Source: Methylotenera oryzisoli | Lineage (GTDB): Bacteria > Pseudomonadota > Gammaproteobacteria > Burkholderiales > Methylophilaceae | Direction of reading: 5' to 3' | Assembly (NCBI GenBank): GCA_945907735.1 | Contig: CAMDTL010000003.1 | Location: forward strand, 1-64,000 | Length of the DNA: 64,000 nucleotides | Shown: positions 35,821 through 44,553 of the stretch, piece after piece | Layout of the letters: each line of letters begins with the position of its first letter | How positions within the stretch are numbered: the stretch's first letter is position 1 | The notes under the pieces: model-generated | The model's database searches: none | Told to the model about the DNA's origin: nothing | The model's input: only the letters and a program-made list of their open reading frames with translations | Program-made: the position numbers and the translations under genes

Positions 35821-36000
35821 ATGGGGTTTTGGAATATTTTAACCTACGTAGCCTGGGGCATATCAGCCGTTTTGCTGGCGTGGATGGTGGTAGACGCGTT
35901 TATGGTATCTTCGCAATACGACGAAGCCTATTTAATGAGCTCGCGCGAGGGTGCAGAAGATGAAGTCGCGCATGGCATAGCACTAGATGGGGAGAATTAA
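35821..36000 (+). CDS. 59-residue one-helix membrane protein just before the permease
   Basis: ATG at 35821 preceded by TTAGGGAGAAACATC, a strong ribosome-binding site. MGFWNILTYVAWGISAVLLA and WMVVDAF form one transmembrane helix, followed by an acidic cytoplasmic-type tail (SREGAEDEVAHG). It stops 2 bp before the APC permease ATG, so it is probably translationally coupled to it and may be a small permease subunit. Unknown family. Confidence 0.75.
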   Translation: MGFWNILTYVAWGISAVLLAWMVVDAFMVSSQYDEAYLMSSREGAEDEVAHGIALDGEN

Positions 36001-36002
36001 TC

Positions 36003-37394
36003 ATGGCAACCGCGACAGCAGCAAATAGTAATAGGCGCATTGCCATGCTTAAAGTGCTCAACCCGTTTCATATTTGGGCGCTGGGTGTTGGCATTGTGTT
36101 GGTGGGTGAGTTTATGGGCTGGAACTTTACCGTGGGCAAGGGCGGTGCGTATGCCTCGCTTATCGCTTGCTGGGTGATAGGTCTGTTATACACCTGTGTG
36201 GCGATGATTGATTCTGAAGTGACATCAACCGTAGCGGCAGCGGGCGGGCAATATACGCAAGCCAAGCATATTATTGGCCCACTAATGGCCTTTAATGTGG
36301 GCTTGTATTTGGTCATGGCTTACACCATGCTGTGCGCGGCTGATGCATGGGTGGTTGGTTACTTAATGCAGACTGGTGCGGCAGTAATGGGCTTTGCCGA
36401 CCTTGACACTAGGCCGTTTGCGATACTGACGGTGGCGTTTTTGGCTTGGCTCAATTATCGTGGCGTTTTTATGACCTTAACCATCAATCTAGTCATCACA
36501 TTCTTGGCTTTTATGGCATTGGTGGTGTTGTTTTTTGCGGTCGATCCATTTAGCCAAGGTGTTGTGTTGCAACATCAAGGCTTGCTCACCGATTTGCCTT
36601 ATGGCTGGATAGGGGTGATTGCATCACTACAATTTGGTATGTGGTATTACTTGGGTATTGAGGGTACTTGCCAAGCGGCAGAAGAGGTGCGCTCTGCAGG
36701 CCGCGCAATTCCACTCGGCACACTGGGCGGCATGTTGACTTTGCTGGTGGCGGCGACCATTACTTGGTTCGTGGCATCTGGCTTAATGCCTTGGCAATAT
36801 TTGGGGCAAGCCGTTACGCCCATGTACGATGCAGCAACGCTATTAGGCAGCAGCAAGTTGCAACTCATGTTGTTTGTGGCAACCGCTTTTGCAGCTATTG
36901 CATCGGCCAATGGCTGCATTAATGATGCTTCTCGCGCTTGGTTCTCACTCGCGCGCGATCGTTATATTCCAGTGTTTTTTGGTGCAATTCATCCAAGTTA
37001 TCGCACACCTTATCGCGCGATTATTTTCTTGGTGCCAATTGCCATATCGTTCGCGGTGACGCCTTTGTTAGATCAAGTCATTACTTTCTCTATCTTGTCA
37101 GGCTTGCTGGGTTATACCTTTATGACCTTTAATATGCTGAAATTTAGAAAAATGTGGCCACTCGGCAGCATCCATCGCGGCTATATTCATCCGTTTCATC
37201 CCTTGCCTGCGATTACACTACTAGTACTGTGTATTGCGACATATTTTGCGACTTTTCTTGGCTACGGCGCTACGCTGCTGTCGATTATGGCGTTCTATAT
37301 TATGGCGTCCATTTGGTTTGTGTTGCAACGTTATCAATTCGTTAAACGGGCAGATCAATTCACCATGCCTTGGCCACGTCCAAAAGGGTACTAG
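36003..37394 (+). CDS. APC-superfamily amino acid/amine permease
   Basis: 463 residues with about 12 hydrophobic segments. The first helix has the APC unwound-helix pattern (WALGVGIVLVGEFMGWNFTV), and YTCVAMIDSEVTSTVAAAGG follows near residue 65. GTCQAAEEVRSAGRAIPLGT near 222 is the conserved loop of ethanolamine/GABA-type APC members. DASRAWFSLARDRYIPVFFG lies near 308. Its place in the NMG operon suggests uptake of methylamine, an N-methylated amino acid or a related amine; that is inference. It is preceded by the 59-residue membrane protein. Confidence 0.88.
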   Translation: MATATAANSNRRIAMLKVLNPFHIWALGVGIVLVGEFMGWNFTVGKGGAYASLIACWVIGLLYTCVAMIDSEVTSTVAAAGGQYTQAKHIIGPLMAFNVGLYLVMAYTMLCAADAWVVGYLMQTGAAVMGFADLDTRPFAILTVAFLAWLNYRGVFMTLTINLVITFLAFMALVVLFFAVDPFSQGVVLQHQGLLTDLPYGWIGVIASLQFGMWYYLGIEGTCQAAEEVRSAGRAIPLGTLGGMLTLLVAATITWFVASGLMPWQYLGQAVTPMYDAATLLGSSKLQLMLFVATAFAAIASANGCINDASRAWFSLARDRYIPVFFGAIHPSYRTPYRAIIFLVPIAISFAVTPLLDQVITFSILSGLLGYTFMTFNMLKFRKMWPLGSIHRGYIHPFHPLPAITLLVLCIATYFATFLGYGATLLSIMAFYIMASIWFVLQRYQFVKRADQFTMPWPRPKGY

Positions 37395-37406
37395 CTTGGT
37401 GTGTAG

Positions 37407-38063
37407 ATGAATGTTTTCATTGTAATTTTGGTCGCCGCGCTGGTATTGCTGATGTTCAGCAAATACCAGCGCGATGCTAAACGCAGATGCTTAGCTAGTG
37501 ACACGGTATTTGATAATTGCGTAGATTTGTTGCAACTAGCGCAAAAAAGCACGGACAAAGCGAATCTGCCTATGTTGCATGGTAGCTACGGCGGTTATCA
37601 AGTTGCGCTGAGTATCGTGGAAGATACCATCGCTTGGCGAAAATTACCACCACTGTGGTTACTGGTAAAGGTGAGTGCGAATAAATCCAGTATTGGTAGC
37701 CTAGATTTGATCGTACGGCCAGCAAATAACGAGTTTTATAGTCCATCGTGGCAATGGGATGGTAATTTAACCATTCCGCCAACGTGGCCGCAACATGCCA
37801 TTATTAAGTACCACCACAAGCCAATAGATATGCATCTTTTGGAGCATCTTGTGCCAAAATTATTTAGCGATTTAAACATGAAAGAATTGCTTATTATGCC
37901 TGATTTGGTGCGGCTAACCTATATGGCAAAACAAGCTGACCGTGGGGAATATTTGATTATGCGCAATGCCGTTTATAACGATACGCCGATTGAAAAAACA
38001 CTGGTAGAAACCCTGCTAAAACAAGCGATTGCCATTCGGAAAACCATAGAAAGCGCACCATGA
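37407..38063 (+). CDS. hypothetical membrane-anchored protein
   Basis: 218 residues with one N-terminal membrane helix (about 2-18, NVFIVILVAALVLLMFS) followed by a basic stop-transfer (KYQRDAKRR) and a soluble domain of about 195 residues of mixed alpha/beta character (LPPLWLLVKVSA, DLIVRPANNEFYSPSWQWDG). No known family recognised and no catalytic motif visible. It is 12 bp after the permease and overlaps the next gene by 4 bp, so it is part of the same transcript. Confidence 0.75.
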   Translation: MNVFIVILVAALVLLMFSKYQRDAKRRCLASDTVFDNCVDLLQLAQKSTDKANLPMLHGSYGGYQVALSIVEDTIAWRKLPPLWLLVKVSANKSSIGSLDLIVRPANNEFYSPSWQWDGNLTIPPTWPQHAIIKYHHKPIDMHLLEHLVPKLFSDLNMKELLIMPDLVRLTYMAKQADRGEYLIMRNAVYNDTPIEKTLVETLLKQAIAIRKTIESAP

Positions 38064-38371
38064 AAAACACCGAAATCAAAACGGAAAATATTAAACCAGA
38101 TACAATTCAAGCACCGCTTGCCCCAAAATGGGTGTTGCTCATCGCCATTTTGTTGCCAGGCATGGGGCAAGTTATCAACAATACGCCAGTAAAAGGCTTG
38201 GTGATGCTTAGTTTTATGATTATTCTAGGCCTCATCACGTTTAATTTGGCGCAGCCACATATCTCTATGGTAGGCAAGCTTGCGGGCGGTATTTTTATTT
38301 ACGCGTTATCCACTTTAGATGCGTATTATTGGGCGAAATACCGCCGGGAAGTATTCACAAAGAACCATTAA
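38060..38371 (+). CDS. TM2-like small membrane protein
   Basis: 103 residues with a polar N-terminus then three hydrophobic stretches. WVLLIAILLPGMGQVINNTP (PGxGQ, near 30) and VKGLVMLSFMIILGLITF resemble TM2/DUF5683-type proteins; STLDAYYWAKYRRE is near the C-terminus. Function unknown. It overlaps the 218-residue gene by 4 bp and is the last gene of the NMG transcript, converging on nasA. Confidence 0.72.
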   Translation: MKNTEIKTENIKPDTIQAPLAPKWVLLIAILLPGMGQVINNTPVKGLVMLSFMIILGLITFNLAQPHISMVGKLAGGIFIYALSTLDAYYWAKYRREVFTKNH

Positions 38372-38398
38372 AAAATTGGCGTAACTGGGTATTTAAGT

Positions 38399-38430
38399 GC
38401 TGTTTTAATGGATTAAAACAGCAAAAATTT
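38399..38430. terminator. possible terminator between NMG transcript and nasA
   Basis: GCTGTTTTAAT / ATTAAAACAGC, a perfect 11-bp inverted repeat with a tiny loop, between convergent genes. It is followed by AAAAATTT rather than a clean T run, so termination strength is uncertain. Confidence 0.45.
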
Positions 38431-38493
38431 ACTCAAAAAATTTGCTGCAAGCCAATATCCATTCAACGCTCGGTGGGACATTATTTTATTGGC

Positions 38494-41259
38494 TTAGTGC
38501 AAGATTTTTCCGTGCATTTTCACTAATCGTTTTAGTTCTGGTACGCACGAACCACACTCAGTACCGCACTTCAGTTTGTTTTGCAGGGTGATTAAGTCTG
38601 CGCCCAGCTCGATATTTTCTACAATATCGTTTTGTGCAATATCTAGGCAGTTGCACACAATTTTGCCGCGCCCGCGTTGGCCTGTAGGCGGCGCAGATAA
38701 AGGCGCGAGCGCCCAGCGCCTTAGCTCATCGCTAAATTGCCCTGTCGTCATCACTTCTTTTAGCCATTCTGCAGCCAGCGTTTCGCCCATTAAACGCACG
38801 CCAGTCACTTCTGGTGTGCCATTGATTGCGTTATTTTCTACTAAAATACGTTTACTAATGCCGCGTTTGGCATCGTTGTAATTGAGGCAGGGCGCTTCTT
38901 CGGTCATGCCTAAAATTTCGTCAATTTGTGCTACTAAGGCTAGCGTTGGCACGGCCTCACTCGCAGCACGTAAAATTAATAAGCCTGCCTTATTTCTTTC
39001 AGTTTCGCGGCCAAATAACCCGACGCTGGCATAAGTAAATTGCGGCATTAACGCGCGTATTTTTTCTAAAAAAGCTAAATCTTGGCAGCTGCGCATCACC
39101 GTCATGCGCCATGGCAGCGTTAGTTTTTCTATTTTAATAGCGCTGTGTTTCAGTTCAGGTTGTTTAGAAGTTTTATCAAAGTTTGGCGGCATCAGCGCAT
39201 TCACGCCCAAACCATGCATAAACTGGCTACCCCAATGCATGGCAATAAAGGTTTGCGCGGGCTGTACTTCGTCCGAGGTTTGCGCTGGCAACACCAAACT
39301 GCCACGTTTGTTGCTCACTTTCACAATATCACCATTTTTGATGTTACGGCGCAACATATCGTCGCTGTTCATCTGTATGACTGGCTCTTCTGCGTGATTG
39401 AATAGCTGCGCTACATTGCCGGTGCGACTCATGCCATGCCATTGATCGCGCAAGCGGCCAGTGAGCAAGTGCAGTGGATGGCGCGCATCGGTTTTATCGG
39501 CGGTGGCTTTATACACCGCATTAATAAATTGCGCTTTGCCATCGGCTGTTTGAAAAATTCCATCACTATACAGCCGTGCTTTGCCTATGGATTTTCCTTC
39601 GGGAAACGGCCACTGCTGCGGACCTTGCTGCTTGAGTAGGGCATAGCTGATACCAGTAATGTCGAGGTCGCGACCGCGTGTGGTTTCGCGATGCTCGTTG
39701 AATATTTGTTCGGTACTGGTGTAGGGGAATAGATTGCTATTTTTCGCCAAACGTTTTTCTAAACGCTGTGCAAAATCCACCATAATTGCCCAATCATGAC
39801 GCGCTTCTGCAGGTGCGGCTACGGCAGGGTTAACGCGCGTGATGCGCCGCTCAGAGTTAGTGACGGTGCCTTCTTTTTCGCCCCAGGTGCTGGCAGGCAG
39901 CAACACATCGGCGTAAGCGCAAGTATCGGTATTGTTAAACGCATCTTGCACCACCACAAGTTCTGCTTTGTTTAAAGACTCCAACACGCCATTCAAATCT
40001 GGCATGGAGTGGGCGGGATTGGTGCAGGCAATCCAAATCGCTTTAATTTCACCACTTTTCACCACATCAAACATCTCAATCGCGGTTTTTCCTGGTGTTT
40101 CGGGTACTGAGTTAATGCCCCAAAGCTTGGCGATTTCAGCGCGGTGCTGTGGATTATTTAAGTCTCGATGCCCAGACAGTAAATTTGCCATGCCGCCGAC
40201 TTCGCGCCCGCCCATTGCGTTGGGTTGACCGGTTAGCGAAAATGGCCCTGCGCCCAATTTCCCAATCTGTGCAGTAGCCAAATGTAAATTGATGAGCGCA
40301 GCATTTTTATCAGTGCCGTGGATGCTTTGATTTAAGCCCATGCAATACATGCTTAGCGTTGGCCCTTTGCCGAACCATTTGGCGGCAGTGATGATGTCAC
40401 TTTCTTTAATGCCACAAATATCGGCCACCATTTTAGGCGTGTATTCGCGCACGGTGTCTTTCAACGCATCAAAGCCATTGGTATGTGCGTTGATGTAAGC
40501 CATATCCAGCAAGCCTTCCCACAACATCACATGCAACATGCCGTTAAACAAGGCCACATCGGTACCAGGCAAAATGGCTAAATGTAGATCAGCCGTTTGC
40601 GCGGTATCGGTTTTACGCGGGTCGACCACGATAATTTTTAGATTTGGATTTTTAGCTTTGGCGTCTTCAATACGCCTAAAAATAATGGGGTGTGCAAAAG
40701 CGGTGTTACTACCTGCAATAAAAAGCGTATCGCAATGGTCAATATCTTCGTAACAAGCAGGCGGCGCATCTGCGCCCAGTGTCGCTTTGTAGCCTGCCAC
40801 GGCAGAAGACATACACAGCCTAGAATTCGTATCGACATTATTGGTGCCAATCAGCCCTTTGGCGAGCTTGTTAAATACATAATAATCTTCGGTGAGTAAT
40901 TGGCCAGAGATATAAAACGCCACTGAATCAGGCCCGTGTTTTGCTATGGTTTGGGCGAATTTTTCAGCCAAATAATCCAGTGAAACATCCCATGAAACGC
41001 GTTCTCTAGGCATATCCCGACCCAAGCGCATTGTTGGGTAAAGCGCACGATGATCCATTTTTGCGCTTAAATGTAGCGTTGCACCTTTGGTACATAAACG
41101 GCCAAAATTAGCAGGGTGATCAGGATCGCCCTTGACGTGAATAATTTTGTCGTGCCCATTTTCAATCTTGGATTCAATAATTACGCCGCAGCCTACGCCA
41201 CAGTAGCAACAAGTTGACTTTGTTTCTTTAATCGCAGGTTTTAAAATCAATACACTCAA
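38494..41259 (-). CDS. nasA: assimilatory nitrate reductase catalytic subunit
   Basis: 921 residues. The N-terminal 4Fe-4S cysteines are in CCYCGVGCGV (near 17) with GRLCTKGATL near 54. The molybdopterin domains follow (VDPRKTDTAQTADLHLAILP near 215; LTGQPNAMGGREVGGMANLL near 348; LTGRLRDQWHGMSRTG near 610). The C-terminal ~70 residues are a BFD-like 2Fe-2S domain with CNC and CGTECGSC, as in electron-accepting NasA forms. It reduces nitrate to nitrite in the cytoplasm. The start overlaps nirD by 4 bp. It is the last gene of the nirB operon. Confidence 0.95.
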   Translation of the reverse strand: MSVLILKPAIKETKSTCCYCGVGCGVIIESKIENGHDKIIHVKGDPDHPANFGRLCTKGATLHLSAKMDHRALYPTMRLGRDMPRERVSWDVSLDYLAEKFAQTIAKHGPDSVAFYISGQLLTEDYYVFNKLAKGLIGTNNVDTNSRLCMSSAVAGYKATLGADAPPACYEDIDHCDTLFIAGSNTAFAHPIIFRRIEDAKAKNPNLKIIVVDPRKTDTAQTADLHLAILPGTDVALFNGMLHVMLWEGLLDMAYINAHTNGFDALKDTVREYTPKMVADICGIKESDIITAAKWFGKGPTLSMYCMGLNQSIHGTDKNAALINLHLATAQIGKLGAGPFSLTGQPNAMGGREVGGMANLLSGHRDLNNPQHRAEIAKLWGINSVPETPGKTAIEMFDVVKSGEIKAIWIACTNPAHSMPDLNGVLESLNKAELVVVQDAFNNTDTCAYADVLLPASTWGEKEGTVTNSERRITRVNPAVAAPAEARHDWAIMVDFAQRLEKRLAKNSNLFPYTSTEQIFNEHRETTRGRDLDITGISYALLKQQGPQQWPFPEGKSIGKARLYSDGIFQTADGKAQFINAVYKATADKTDARHPLHLLTGRLRDQWHGMSRTGNVAQLFNHAEEPVIQMNSDDMLRRNIKNGDIVKVSNKRGSLVLPAQTSDEVQPAQTFIAMHWGSQFMHGLGVNALMPPNFDKTSKQPELKHSAIKIEKLTLPWRMTVMRSCQDLAFLEKIRALMPQFTYASVGLFGRETERNKAGLLILRAASEAVPTLALVAQIDEILGMTEEAPCLNYNDAKRGISKRILVENNAINGTPEVTGVRLMGETLAAEWLKEVMTTGQFSDELRRWALAPLSAPPTGQRGRGKIVCNCLDIAQNDIVENIELGADLITLQNKLKCGTECGSCVPELKRLVKMHGKILH

Positions 41260-41570
41260 GCTTTTAATTCCAAATACACGAAGCCATCTTCAATCTTAGT
41301 GTTAAAACAAGCGGTTTCACCTACGTCTGGTTCTTCCGCTTTTCCATCCACCAAACTTATTTTCCAAGAGTGTAGCGGGCAAGCGACTTTGTCACCATAC
41401 ACAATGCCTTGCGACAAAGGTCCACCTTTGTGTGGACAGGTATTGTTAATGGCAAAAATGCGGTCATCTTCGGTGCGGAATACGCCAATTTCGATGTCTT
41501 TGGTGCGCACTACGCGCGCACCTAGTTTAGGAATATCCTCAAACGATGCTACTTTTACCCAATTACTCAT
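41256..41570 (-). CDS. nirD: nitrite reductase small subunit
   Basis: 104 residues of Rieske-like fold. NTCPHKGGPLSQGIVYGDKV and ACPLHSWKISLVDGKAEEPD preserve the C-x-H and C-x2-H pairs, so unlike many NirD proteins this one could bind a 2Fe-2S cluster. It partners NirB in NADH-dependent nitrite reduction to ammonium. It is separated from nirB by two genes but lies in the same transcription unit. Confidence 0.93.
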   Translation of the reverse strand: MSNWVKVASFEDIPKLGARVVRTKDIEIGVFRTEDDRIFAINNTCPHKGGPLSQGIVYGDKVACPLHSWKISLVDGKAEEPDVGETACFNTKIEDGFVYLELKA

Positions 41571-41579
41571 ACTTTACCT

Positions 41580-43289
41580 TTAAGAAACCAACAATAAATA
41601 AATCAATAACATATTAATAATAAAAGAAAAAATGGCAATCCACTGCCATTTTACTAACCTTGCGCGCGCAATTAAGGGGGTGCGTGCAGGCGCTAACAGC
41701 GGTTTTAATTCTCCAACTTCCAACGCGTGCAGCATTTCTTCTGCAGTTTCGAAACCTAAAGTCGCATCGCGCGCCACCGCTTTTAATATAATATTTTCAA
41801 GCCAATAGGGAATGTCTGGCCGATAGCGCGTTAATGGCGTTGGTTCGCCAAATTTAGGGTGCTGAAACGGCTCAATTTCGCCGTAAGGATATTTGCGCGT
41901 GAGCAAATGGTAGAGCGTGACGCCTGCCGCATAAATATCAGTTTGTGCGTTAGCACCTTTTCCCTCAAACAATTCTGGCGCCATAAAGCTGGGTGTGCCT
42001 GGATTTTGTATTGCTTGGGTTGAATCACCGTTGACACTTTCAGCACTCATACTCATCGCCACACCTAAATCTAAAAGCCGTAATCGCTGATCTCTGGCTT
42101 GATGAATATTAGCAGGTTTAATATCGCGATGAATAATGCCAAGCCGATGTAGCGCGCCGATGCCGCGTAACATATCAATGGCAACTTTTGCCGTGCCCGC
42201 CGCAGTAAAGTAATGGCCACTATCAAGCCGTTGCTGCAAAGTAGAACCCTCATGCCAACTCATCACAAAATATAGTTTGCTGCGTTTTTCTATAGAAAGT
42301 GGCAGCACCTGCGGTACAAACTGAGATACCACGCGTTTGCCCAGCCATTCCTCGTTGAGCAAGCCGTTACAACTTTCCATGTCATTGGCTAACAACGGCT
42401 GCAAAGTCTTAAGCACAAAAAGCTGTTTGGTGTCCGTGTTGCGCACCTTGTAGAGTAAGCTTGCGCGCGACTCATGCAACAGCTCAAGCACTTCAAAATC
42501 ATCAATCGTTTCGCCAACGTTAAGTTTTGGCGGTAGTGTAAGGTGCTTGCCGCCAGCAATACGCTCTGTCAGTGTATCTGCGCCTAGCGCGTTAATTTTA
42601 ACCAGCACTGCGGTGGAGTTGTCGGCACTTTGTTGATCTAGCGCAGTTTTAGTCAAATGCTCTGCCACCATGTTCATGTTATTAAATTTTAATAAGCTTT
42701 CGTGTATGGTTTTTTCGCCCAGCGTTTCCCATACGCCATCGCTTAGCAGCGTAAAGATGTCGCCCACTTGCAATGCACCTTCGGAAAAGTCGATGCTTAA
42801 GTGCGCATCCAAACCCACAGCGCGTTTTAATACATGGCGCATATCTGGCCTATCCCACACGTGGTCAGTGGTCAGTTGTTTCAGCACGCCATCGCGTAGC
42901 AAATAAATACGCGTATCGCCCACATGCGCCAAATAATAGCGTTGCCCGCGTAAAATAAGTAAAGACAACGTTGTCGCCATGCCCGCTAAATCGCGGTTGG
43001 CATTGGCTTGCGAAATTAACCAACGGTTTGCCGCAGTGATGACTTTATCTAATGCAGTAGGCGGATCCCAAGTGTCGGGCGTGGCGTAATAATCGGCAGT
43101 GATGGTGCGCACCGTCATCTCTGAGGCTTCGCCACCGCCCACATTACCACTCACACCATCAGCCACCGCAATCAGCGAACCTTTTATGCTTAGTTGCTCA
43201 CTAAGTGGCGTGACTATGCCCACGTAATCTTCGTTACGCTCGCGCGGACCGGTAAGGCTGGATTGGCCGATTTCAAATTGCAGTGACAT
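41580..43289 (-). CDS. fused PP2C-type phosphatase / Ser-Thr protein kinase
   Basis: 569 residues. The first ~240 are a PP2C domain with its metal-binding acidic motifs: RERNEDYVG, VADGVSGNVGGGEASE, HVGDTRIYLLRDG, LLSDGVWETL and SADNSTAVLV. From about 270 comes a Hanks-type kinase: LFVLKTL (ATP-anchoring Lys), HRDIKPANIHQ (catalytic loop), LLDLGVAM (DLG instead of DFG) and GTPSFMAPE. The glycine-rich loop is degenerate (LHESRASLL). A C-terminal helix (IAIFSFIINMLLIYLLLV) anchors it to the membrane. It lies 9-10 bp from nirD and the nitrate transporter, so it probably tunes nitrate uptake or reduction by phosphorylation. Similar kinases occur in nitrate assimilation clusters of Pseudomonas. 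Confidence 0.92.
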   Translation of the reverse strand: MSLQFEIGQSSLTGPRERNEDYVGIVTPLSEQLSIKGSLIAVADGVSGNVGGGEASEMTVRTITADYYATPDTWDPPTALDKVITAANRWLISQANANRDLAGMATTLSLLILRGQRYYLAHVGDTRIYLLRDGVLKQLTTDHVWDRPDMRHVLKRAVGLDAHLSIDFSEGALQVGDIFTLLSDGVWETLGEKTIHESLLKFNNMNMVAEHLTKTALDQQSADNSTAVLVKINALGADTLTERIAGGKHLTLPPKLNVGETIDDFEVLELLHESRASLLYKVRNTDTKQLFVLKTLQPLLANDMESCNGLLNEEWLGKRVVSQFVPQVLPLSIEKRSKLYFVMSWHEGSTLQQRLDSGHYFTAAGTAKVAIDMLRGIGALHRLGIIHRDIKPANIHQARDQRLRLLDLGVAMSMSAESVNGDSTQAIQNPGTPSFMAPELFEGKGANAQTDIYAAGVTLYHLLTRKYPYGEIEPFQHPKFGEPTPLTRYRPDIPYWLENIILKAVARDATLGFETAEEMLHALEVGELKPLLAPARTPLIARARLVKWQWIAIFSFIINMLLIYLLLVS

Positions 43290-43299
43290 TGTGCTTAGT

Positions 43300-44511
43300 T
43301 TACACCTTGGCTGATGTAGCCGTGGCTGACCCCCAAGTGGTTCTCCAGCGCGTTTTTACGCCACTTAACCCAATCATTGCCAATACCGCCAGCCCAGCAA
43401 AGATCATCAGCCCGATTTGGTAGCTGCCCGTGCTTTGCTTAACATAACCCAAACTTGCCGCCAAGTAAAAACCACCCACGCCGCCGGCCATGCCCACTAA
43501 ACCTGTCATCACGCCAATTTCTTTTCTAAAGCGTTGTGGCACCAGCTGAAACACCGCGCCATTGCCCATGCCCAGCACGGCCATTACCGGAATAACAATC
43601 GCTAAAGCGAGCAGGTAAGTAGGCTGTCCAAAGCTCATCACAAACAACAACAACGCCGCAATAGTGTACATAGTGAGGAGTGTGCGAATGCCACCGATAC
43701 GGTCTGCGATTAAGCCGCCGATAGGGCGTGTGAGTGAGCCTGCGAATACGCATGCTGCAGTGCAATAGCCCGCCAATACAGGGCCTAGACTGTATAAATC
43801 GTTAAAGTAAATAGTGAGGCTTGATGCCAAACCCACAAACCCACCAAACGTGACGCTGTAGAAAAACATAAACCACCAAGCGTCTTTGTCTTTTAAAATC
43901 GCTAAATATTGGCTGAGCGACTTGGCTGGTGGCGCGTCTGGGCTATCTTTTGCATAAATCATATAAACCGCCAAGGCAATGCCTAGTGGAATAAGCGCCA
44001 AGCCGAAAACGTTGTTCCAGCCATAAGCCACCGCTAGACTAGGGGCAAATAAGGCAGCAAATACAGTACCTGAGTTACCCGCACCTGCAATGCCCAAAGC
44101 GGTGCCTTGGTGCTCTGGCGGATACCAGCGACTCGCTAAAGGCAAAGCGACCGCAAACGCCGCACCCGCAAAGCCCAAGCCTATGCCGAGCATTAAAGAC
44201 TGTTGAAAGGTTTCAATGCCATGTAGCCATGCAATGAGTAAGCTGATAATGACTATCAGTTGTCCGATTAAGCCCGCCATTTTTGGCTTGATTTGATCAA
44301 CCAGAACGCCCATGACAATGCGCAACAGAGCGCCTGCTAGCACAGGCGTAGCTACCATCAAGCCTTTTTGTGCGGGGGTCAAGTGTAAATCCGTTGCCAT
44401 TTGCACAGCCAGTGGACCTAATAGCACCCACACCATAAAACTTAAATCAAAATACAAAAATGCTGAAAGCAAAGTTGGCGTGTGCCCAGATTTCCAAAAA
44501 CTAGATTTCAT
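43300..44511 (-). CDS. MFS nitrate/nitrite transporter (NarK/NrtP type)
   Basis: 403 residues with about 12 membrane helices. FLYFDLSFMVWVLLGPLAVQ is near 18 and GVLVDQIKPKMAGLIGQ, the MFS loop, near 67. The nitrate signature GAGNSGTVFAALFAPSLA is near 140, and the second signature region reads GNGAVFQLVPQRFRKEIGVM near 315. It imports nitrate for NasA. It is the second gene of the operon, 43 bp after nirB and 10 bp before the phosphatase-kinase gene. Confidence 0.93.
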   Translation of the reverse strand: MKSSFWKSGHTPTLLSAFLYFDLSFMVWVLLGPLAVQMATDLHLTPAQKGLMVATPVLAGALLRIVMGVLVDQIKPKMAGLIGQLIVIISLLIAWLHGIETFQQSLMLGIGLGFAGAAFAVALPLASRWYPPEHQGTALGIAGAGNSGTVFAALFAPSLAVAYGWNNVFGLALIPLGIALAVYMIYAKDSPDAPPAKSLSQYLAILKDKDAWWFMFFYSVTFGGFVGLASSLTIYFNDLYSLGPVLAGYCTAACVFAGSLTRPIGGLIADRIGGIRTLLTMYTIAALLLFVMSFGQPTYLLALAIVIPVMAVLGMGNGAVFQLVPQRFRKEIGVMTGLVGMAGGVGGFYLAASLGYVKQSTGSYQIGLMIFAGLAVLAMIGLSGVKTRWRTTWGSATATSAKV

Positions 44512-44553
44512 AAATTTCCCTGAATTAATGCTAATTAACTAGACGTTATAAAA

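Noticed and set aside
38329-38526. 65-codon plus-strand frame at the end of the NMG transcript
   Set aside because: It overlaps the end of the TM2-like gene and the nasA 3' end and contains the inverted repeat; no coding signs.
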